From: Myxococcales bacterium
Lineage (GTDB): Bacteria; Myxococcota_A; Polyangia; Polyangiales; SLQV01
DNA: 57,603 nt
Reading direction: 5' to 3'
Assembly (NCBI GenBank): GCA_007131285.1
Contig: SLQV01000077.1
Location: 1 to 57,603 of the forward strand
This document shows, piece by piece, positions 52,558 to 57,603 of the stretch. Position 1 is the first letter of the stretch. Each line of letters opens with the position of its first letter. The notes under the pieces are model-generated. The model was not told the origin of the DNA and did not search any database. It was given only the letters and a program-made list of their open reading frames with translations. The position numbers and the translations under genes are program-made.

Positions 52558-54105
52558 TCATCCGGCAGGCTGACGCATTACGTCAACTAAGGCCTCAAGA
52601 CCGTACGCACGGGCGCCTTGCACCAAAACGACCTCGGAACGTGCTGGGTCCGCGGCGCGTCGCTCAAGAAGTGCATGCGTCATGGAATTAAGGCTAGTAA
52701 AAATACGGTCTGCGGGCCGGGCAACCGCCGCAAAAGGCTCGCCAAGCAGCCAAGTTTCGCCGATTCTATGTGCGTCAAGGGTCGCGACGACACGCTGATG
52801 CAGCGTTTCGCTAGCCTCTCCGAGTTCCCCCATCGCCCCGAGCAACGCCAAGGTGGGCGCGCTCCGCGCTTCGCCAAGCTGAGCGAGTGCCTTAATGTTC
52901 GCACCGACTGCCAGCGGGCTTGCATTGTAGGTCGCATCAAGAATGAGCGAATGCCCACAAGTGATTAGCTCCATTCGCCCAGCACCCGGGGTGAAGTTCC
53001 GGCCCATACGCTCGAGCGCGAGCGGAAGGTCGAGGCCAAGGTAGGCACAAGCCAGTGCAGCGGCGGCAGTCGGCATGGCTACCGCCGCGTTGGGGTGACC
53101 CAGCTTGACCGCAAGACAACGGCCCCTAGCTGCGGTCTGCTGGTCGTGGAGTTCAATGAGGAGGGAGCCGTCCGGCCGAAGGACCGTGCTGGCCACGCGC
53201 ATATCGCTGTGGCTGTCTGAGCCAAAGCTTGCGCTGGGCACCCGCAAAGAGCTGAGCCTGGGCCAAAGCCGCGCATCGTCCCTTGGCCCCAACGCAATCC
53301 CATCTGGTCCGAGCGAGTTCCACAAGCTGGCCTTTTCAAGCGTGAGCGCCAAATCCGAGGCGAACGCGCCACGATGTGCACCGAAAGCATTAAGCACGAT
53401 GGCGATATCCGGCCGCGCCAGACGCCCGAGGCTTTCGATCTCGCCGGGACGATTCATGCCGATCTCAACCACCGCATAGCTGTGCTGGGGGTTGAGTCCG
53501 AGTAGGGTTAGAGGCACACCGAGGTGATTGTTGTAGTTGCCCTGGGCACCCCAGACTTGGGGGACCGAGCCGCTCTGCCCCTGCGCCTGCTCTCCGAGCA
53601 CTGCAAGCGCAGGCTTAGGCGAAACACCGCCGCCCGCCGTCGCGTCCTCGTTCTCTGCAGACAAAGCAGCCACCATGAGGCGCGCCAAGGTCGTCTTGCC
53701 TGTCGAGGCGGTCAGCGCGATGAGCTTGCCCGGCCAACGCAAGCGATGCGCGGCGGCAAGTTGCCCCAGCGCTTGCACCACATCTTCAACGGCCAGCAAA
53801 GGCAGCCCGCCCGCACGGCCCTCCACCTCGGCGCTAGGCAGCGCCGCAACGGCAGCGGCGTCGACCATGATCGCGATGGCACCCCGCGAGCGAGCCTGCG
53901 CTGCGAAGGCCAGGCCATGGGCTCTTGTGCCGGGCAGCGCGACAAATAGCTGACCCGGCGCCACCGCGCGGGAGTCGATGTTGATGCCCGCAACGCGCTC
54001 TGGACCTGGGGGTGCGAGCCACTGGCCGCCGGTCAGCAACGCGAGTTCTTGGTTGCTGAATGAGGCCGTATTTGGCAGCAACTCCGCGACTGACCCGTGA
54101 GTCAT
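52558..54105 (-). CDS. murF: UDP-MurNAc-tripeptide--D-Ala-D-Ala ligase
   Basis: MurF adds D-Ala-D-Ala to the tripeptide. Present are GINIDSRAVAPGQLFVALPG, the P-loop ALTASTGKTTLARL (Ser where most have Gly-Ser/Thr), YNNHLGVPLTLLGL, EIGMNRPGEI and LGAMGELGEAS. Length 515. It opens the second dcw block; by canonical order it should follow murE, which instead ends the other block. Confidence 0.95.
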   Translation of the reverse strand: MTHGSVAELLPNTASFSNQELALLTGGQWLAPPGPERVAGINIDSRAVAPGQLFVALPGTRAHGLAFAAQARSRGAIAIMVDAAAVAALPSAEVEGRAGGLPLLAVEDVVQALGQLAAAHRLRWPGKLIALTASTGKTTLARLMVAALSAENEDATAGGGVSPKPALAVLGEQAQGQSGSVPQVWGAQGNYNNHLGVPLTLLGLNPQHSYAVVEIGMNRPGEIESLGRLARPDIAIVLNAFGAHRGAFASDLALTLEKASLWNSLGPDGIALGPRDDARLWPRLSSLRVPSASFGSDSHSDMRVASTVLRPDGSLLIELHDQQTAARGRCLAVKLGHPNAAVAMPTAAAALACAYLGLDLPLALERMGRNFTPGAGRMELITCGHSLILDATYNASPLAVGANIKALAQLGEARSAPTLALLGAMGELGEASETLHQRVVATLDAHRIGETWLLGEPFAAVARPADRIFTSLNSMTHALLERRAADPARSEVVLVQGARAYGLEALVDVMRQPAG

Positions 54106-54552
54106 CCGGCAAAGCGTAGATGCCGAGGGCCCCGCGCGCTAGCAAGCACTCACGATCCACTCCGCGCTACGTCACTCGCGGCCGCCCTGAGTCCTGCGAT
54201 CCCACACACCCTGGGAGAAGGGCACTCAATACCCCGTTGGAACCGTGAAGCGTCGTGATAGCCCGTTGGCCGTCCGAAGCCCCGGCGAGGGAATGGCGTG
54301 AATTGCCGCGGCGTCCATGGACCGGAGGATGTCGCAGCGATGCCCGCCCCGCGAGCTCCCCGGGAGGCGTGCGAGGCGTGCGGTGACGGGCATCGGGAGA
54401 TACGCATGCGCCGGCGGCATGTCGGCGCGCAACCTCGTCGTCTCGAGCGCTATCGAACCGAACAAGAGCGGGGCATCGTACATCGAAAGCGGGCACGCAA
54501 GACGGAAGGCCCCGCCTAACAACGCCGATGAGCGGCATTACACACCACGCAC
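54106..54552. other. Region upstream of murF
   Basis: This should carry the promoter of the second dcw block, since the gene before it (54553-55722) ends here on the same strand. No convincing promoter boxes, terminator or gene are seen. Confidence 0.4.
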
Positions 54553-55722
54553 TTAATAGCGGATTGTAGCGGCCAGGCCTGTCTTTGTGGGCATGGCCTC
54601 GGGAGGAACAACGAGAACGCGACCTCCCTTCGCGGAAACGATCTCGCCGAGGTCATCAAGCAGATCATCCACATCCGGGGCGTCTAGTTGGGCCAACGCT
54701 ATCGCTCCGGTAGCGAGGTCTAGCCGACCGGGATAGGCACGTCCGGATTCGAGCAGCAACGTATCGATACGCCCTTCAACTCCAGCACGCGCAGCCTCTG
54801 CGAGGTCTGAGATGCCTCGACCCTGCGACTGCGCATGGCCGAAACGCTCCGCATGCTCTGCTAGACTTGCCGCGTAGGCGGGTGCGAACGTCTCCCAGGC
54901 GCGCACTTCCAGATCTTTGTGCGAAAGCGCCTCGGGGTCGATACTAAGGCCAGGAGCGACCAGAAGACTATTCTGGCTCAGGCCACGAAAGTGACCCTGA
55001 TACTCACCGAGACAGCAGAGCAGTAGAGGAAGCCCCGACGGCTTGCTAACGTGCTCAATGACGGCGCGGTCGACAGCGCGGAAAAACCGCTCGCGGTCGT
55101 TGTCTACTTCGTCCGCCTTGCCACCATGGCCATGGCGCATGGACGAACCCAGGCCCACGCCACCGTGGGAGGTCACGGTTTGGTGCTTCTCCGTCAGCTC
55201 ATGACCGAGAGCTGCCGGGAGGTCTGTCGGGACGCTGCCTTCGAGGTCGAGCTCGTCGAGGTGGTGACGGTTGCCTTCGAAGACGCGCACCTTTCCCAAG
55301 GACAACGCCAAGACCTGATAGCGCCCCGTCGACTGAAAATAGCGCCGAAGCGGCTTGACGTGAAACGTATCGGCGACCACCGACAGGTCGGGCAGGCCGG
55401 TTGGCAGACGGAGCGCTTTGAACACGCCGGGCGCGCTAAATACAGCGAGACCATCAAGAGTGTGGTTCCAAAAGTCAGCGTCATCCGCTAGTTTCTGCAT
55501 GGGCGCCAGCAACGTCTGGGCGTTTTCCGCCGAGACGCTTTGCGCCAGCGACGCCTGCAACGAGCCTAGCAGGTTACGAAAACGAATGGGATCCTGCTGG
55601 TTATCTGGGTGATGACGATGAGTCGCCTGGTAAAGAGACACGCAAGGGCCCGTTTGACCCGTGAGTTCCCCACGGATGATATCTTCTGTGACCAGCCTAA
55701 AGCTTCGAACCTGTTCGACCAT
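54553..55722 (-). CDS. baeRF family 3-like protein (bacterial aeRF1 relative)
   Basis: The protein resembles the bacterial archaeo-eukaryotic release-factor-like family 3. It has an N-terminal strand-rich domain starting TGPCVSLYQATH, a middle block LALSLGKVRVFEGNRHHLDEL, and the histidine-rich loop region EKHQTVTSHGG with HGHGG. A C-terminal eL30-like domain follows, ending GGRVLVVP. Such proteins are thought to act on ribosomes, for example in hibernation or rescue, but no activity is shown for this family. Start ATG 55722 has AAGG upstream; a longer open frame to 55920 is less likely. Divergent from the TonB receptor. Confidence 0.7.
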   Translation of the reverse strand: MVEQVRSFRLVTEDIIRGELTGQTGPCVSLYQATHRHHPDNQQDPIRFRNLLGSLQASLAQSVSAENAQTLLAPMQKLADDADFWNHTLDGLAVFSAPGVFKALRLPTGLPDLSVVADTFHVKPLRRYFQSTGRYQVLALSLGKVRVFEGNRHHLDELDLEGSVPTDLPAALGHELTEKHQTVTSHGGVGLGSSMRHGHGGKADEVDNDRERFFRAVDRAVIEHVSKPSGLPLLLCCLGEYQGHFRGLSQNSLLVAPGLSIDPEALSHKDLEVRAWETFAPAYAASLAEHAERFGHAQSQGRGISDLAEAARAGVEGRIDTLLLESGRAYPGRLDLATGAIALAQLDAPDVDDLLDDLGEIVSAKGGRVLVVPPEAMPTKTGLAATIRY

Positions 55723-56056
55723 ACCTTCGGTGTGAGCGCTAAGCCGCCGTTCCGCAAGTCCTGACTCGTCTGGACTTGCGACTGCATGGACTTGCTTTGC
55801 GCATTTTCGAGCCTTGCGAGCGTATGACCCGCCAAGTCTCGCCGGTCGTCTTTGTGCAAGCGACCGGATGCAAGCGACCGGGGCCGACCTCAAGCCAAAG
55901 CCCGAGTCTCTACAGCTCATGGTCGCCCGCTGGCCGTACCGAGCATGCTGTGGACCTGCTCACTTACGTGAAGTGATGCCGTTCCGGCAAGTACGCAACC
56001 CAGTGCAATTAGCTAGTCAAAACAAACTGCTCTGGCTTAGTTTCGTAGCTTGGTGG
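55723..56056. other. Divergent region before the TonB-receptor gene
   Basis: It contains TCACTT-ACGTG-AAGTGA (55960-55976), an inverted repeat whose 13-base core is also found at 38545-38557. This lies about 80 bp before the receptor start, a normal place for an operator. No gene is supported. Confidence 0.45.
55959..55976. promoter_or_regulatory. Candidate operator of the TonB receptor or baeRF gene
   Basis: Perfect 6-bp arms, TCACTT and AAGTGA, around ACGTG. It shares CTCACTTACGTGA with the palindrome before lipoprotein 1. It is not a recognisable Fur or Zur box. Confidence 0.35.
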
Positions 56057-57603
56057 ATGGGGGTGTCTGCACGGCGAAGCCTGGAGCGTGAATATCAAAG
56101 CGAGCGGGCCGCAGCGGGAGAAGTTCGCGCGCGTCGCCCGCGCCAGCGAGACACAGCGCACCTCCGTTTCGTTGGCGCCGTGCTGGCGTGCGCTCTGGGG
56201 ACGGGCGTAGCGTCTTCCGCGCAAGCGCAGTACGCCGCCACCGTCGAGGCTACGCCGCCAGCGGAAGTAGAAAGCGCAGGGTCTCGCGTCACCCGCCGCG
56301 ATCTTGACGAACGGCTCCCTAAATCGGCACCGGAAGCGTTGCGCTTCGAGCCCGGCGTCGCGGTGCAGCAGACCGCCCACGGACAGGCATCGCCCTACGT
56401 GCGCGGCATGACCGGGCAGCAACTCATGCACCTCTTCGACGGGATTCGCCTCAACAACGGCATCTACCGTCGCGGCCCCAACCAGTACTTCTTCACGGTG
56501 GACAGCTATTCGCTGCAAAGCCTCGAAGTGCAGCGGGGGGCTGCCTCCACGCGCTGGGGCTCGGATGCTCTCGGCGGCGCCATTCTGGCCACGCCGCGAC
56601 AGCCAGACTTCGCGCTGCAGCGCAGGGATGGCGCCCCCCCACTCGTGCCGCGCCTCTATCTACGCACCGGCAGCGCCGACAACGAGTACGGCGGGCGTAT
56701 GGAAGTCGAGGCGGCCCCCACCAAGAACTTGGCGCTGCTCGGTGGCGGCGGCTACCGCGAGCTTGGCCTGCTGCGGGGTGGCGGCCTCGTCAGCAACGCG
56801 GGCAGGCCTACGCCGGACGTGCCTCGCTTGGCGGAGGACGGCAAGACCCAGCTCGGTACGGGCTTTCGGGAAGCCACCTACGACTTGCGCCTCGAAGGCC
56901 GCGTCAATGCGCGCCTGAGCTGGGCACTCGCCACCTACGGCTACATGCAGTTCGACTCACCGCGCACCGACCAATGCCCACCGACCGAGGCACCCGAGAG
57001 CGAGTGCCTCTCGACGGACCTGCTCTACCGCGCCCTCACCTACGGCGCGCTCACCGGGCGCAACCTAAACGCGGCGGTCGCACGCCTCGATGTGCGGCTC
57101 TCCTGGCAGCGCCACGAAGAAACGCAGACGCGAGACCGGCCGCGCTCCTTCGTACGCCTCGACTGGCAGGACGAAGTCGACACCTTTGGCATCAGCGCTG
57201 TCGCGGAAACGGCAAAGTTACCCGCCGCCCATGGCGCGCTGTGGGTGGAGTACGGCGCGGACCTCTACGTTGACCAGGTGCGCTCGAGCTCGGGTCGGAG
57301 GTTTACGGACATCGAGAATCGGCGCACCTTCTCCCGGGACCAGTATATCGATGGATCGAGCTACCTTAGCTCTGGGCTGTTTGCGAATGTGAACTACCGG
57401 CCGCGCCCCGACCTCACCTTCAGCGCGGGCGGTCGGGGCGCGCTGGTGCATGCGGCCGCCCCCGGCGACCCGGCCTCGGGTAGCGTGAGCGTTGCAGAGG
57501 TGTTCGGCGCAGCGGTTGGGCGGGCGGGCGTGACCTATCGCGCGCTCGCACCCTGGCAGCTCCACCTCAACGTCGACCAGGGCTTTCGCGCGCCTAACCT
57601 CGA
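56057..57603 (+). CDS. TonB-dependent outer-membrane receptor (5' part)
   Basis: The open frame begins at ATG 56057 and runs off the window, so at least 515 residues are seen. A long basic N-terminus precedes a signal peptide (about 40-63, ending ASSAQAQ). The plug domain follows: SRVTRRDLDERLPKSAPEALRFEPGV, then YVRGMTGQQLMHLFDGIRLNNG and LEVQRGAASTRWGSDALGG, as in receptors for siderophores, heme, vitamins or sugars. Barrel strands follow. No TonB-box could be fixed, and substrate is unknown. The true start may be nearer the signal peptide. No transporter partner is visible. Confidence 0.88.
   Translation, partial: MGVSARRSLEREYQSERAAAGEVRARRPRQRDTAHLRFVGAVLACALGTGVASSAQAQYAATVEATPPAEVESAGSRVTRRDLDERLPKSAPEALRFEPGVAVQQTAHGQASPYVRGMTGQQLMHLFDGIRLNNGIYRRGPNQYFFTVDSYSLQSLEVQRGAASTRWGSDALGGAILATPRQPDFALQRRDGAPPLVPRLYLRTGSADNEYGGRMEVEAAPTKNLALLGGGGYRELGLLRGGGLVSNAGRPTPDVPRLAEDGKTQLGTGFREATYDLRLEGRVNARLSWALATYGYMQFDSPRTDQCPPTEAPESECLSTDLLYRALTYGALTGRNLNAAVARLDVRLSWQRHEETQTRDRPRSFVRLDWQDEVDTFGISAVAETAKLPAAHGALWVEYGADLYVDQVRSSSGRRFTDIENRRTFSRDQYIDGSSYLSSGLFANVNYRPRPDLTFSAGGRGALVHAAAPGDPASGSVSVAEVFGAAVGRAGVTYRALAPWQLHLNVDQGFRAPNL

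Noticed and set aside
1-57603. tRNA, rRNA, tmRNA or known riboswitch
   Set aside because: By eye I found no T-arm-like GTTCRANNC with matching acceptor stem, no rRNA sequence and no conserved riboswitch core. Weak cases could be missed without a covariance search.

Overview
The window looks like a chromosomal segment from a GC-rich, Gram-negative bacterium of the Myxococcota (former Deltaproteobacteria) type. This rests on outer-membrane proteins with thrombospondin type-3 calcium repeats, a lipoprotein built of myxobacterial-style cysteine repeats, an MXAN_5187-like coiled-coil protein, DAP-type peptidoglycan enzymes (MurE with DNPR), a TonB-dependent receptor and many lipoproteins. No rRNA, tRNA or CRISPR array was seen.

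Layout. (1) 0.1-13.9 kb is a mosaic of envelope and housekeeping genes: a membrane-anchored unknown, an OmpA/TSP3 protein coupled to a seven-repeat Cys-rich lipoprotein, a GT4 glycosyltransferase, a Bacteroidetes-style PurM, a fatty-acid desaturase, a fasciclin lipoprotein, an FAD amine-oxidase-like protein, an SGNH hydrolase and a rhomboid protease. (2) 14.1-23.4 kb starts with aroC and a HemQ/chlorite-dismutase-family gene. Beyond them is the most interesting locus: two divergent arms encoding a ketosynthase, a translationally coupled degenerate ketosynthase (chain-length-factor-like), a serine-palmitoyltransferase-like alpha-oxoamine synthase, a fatty-acyl-AMP ligase and two free acyl carrier proteins. 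Together these match the part list of prodigiosin bipyrrole assembly (AMP ligase, carrier proteins, KS, alpha-oxoamine synthase), but with a fatty-acyl starter. I infer an aminoketone or alkyl-pyrrole lipid product. (3) 23.5-28.7 kb holds an unknown gene, a long HflX GTPase, the MXAN_5187-like protein and a TSP3 beta-barrel protein.

(4) 28.9-54.1 kb contains the division and cell wall (dcw) genes, all on the minus strand but cut in two and permuted. Block A (mraZ-rsmH-ftsL-ftsI-murE) lies downstream of block B (murF-mraY-murD-ftsW-murG-murC-ftsQ). Joining the end of A to the start of B would restore the canonical order. murB, ddl, ftsA and ftsZ are absent from the window. Between the blocks lie pheA (with a long unknown C-terminal extension), thiL, three paralogous small lipoproteins (one broken by a single in-frame stop), a REP-associated tyrosine transposase flanked by short direct repeats, two small stress/membrane genes and a 4 x 16-bp tandem repeat. 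(5) 54.5-57.6 kb has a baeRF-family protein and the 5' part of a TonB-dependent receptor that runs off the end.

Most peptidoglycan genes are linked by 4-bp stop/start overlaps (mraZ/rsmH, ftsL/ftsI, mraY/murD, ftsW/murG). The same coupling joins the KS/CLF-like pair and the OmpA/Cys-rich pair.
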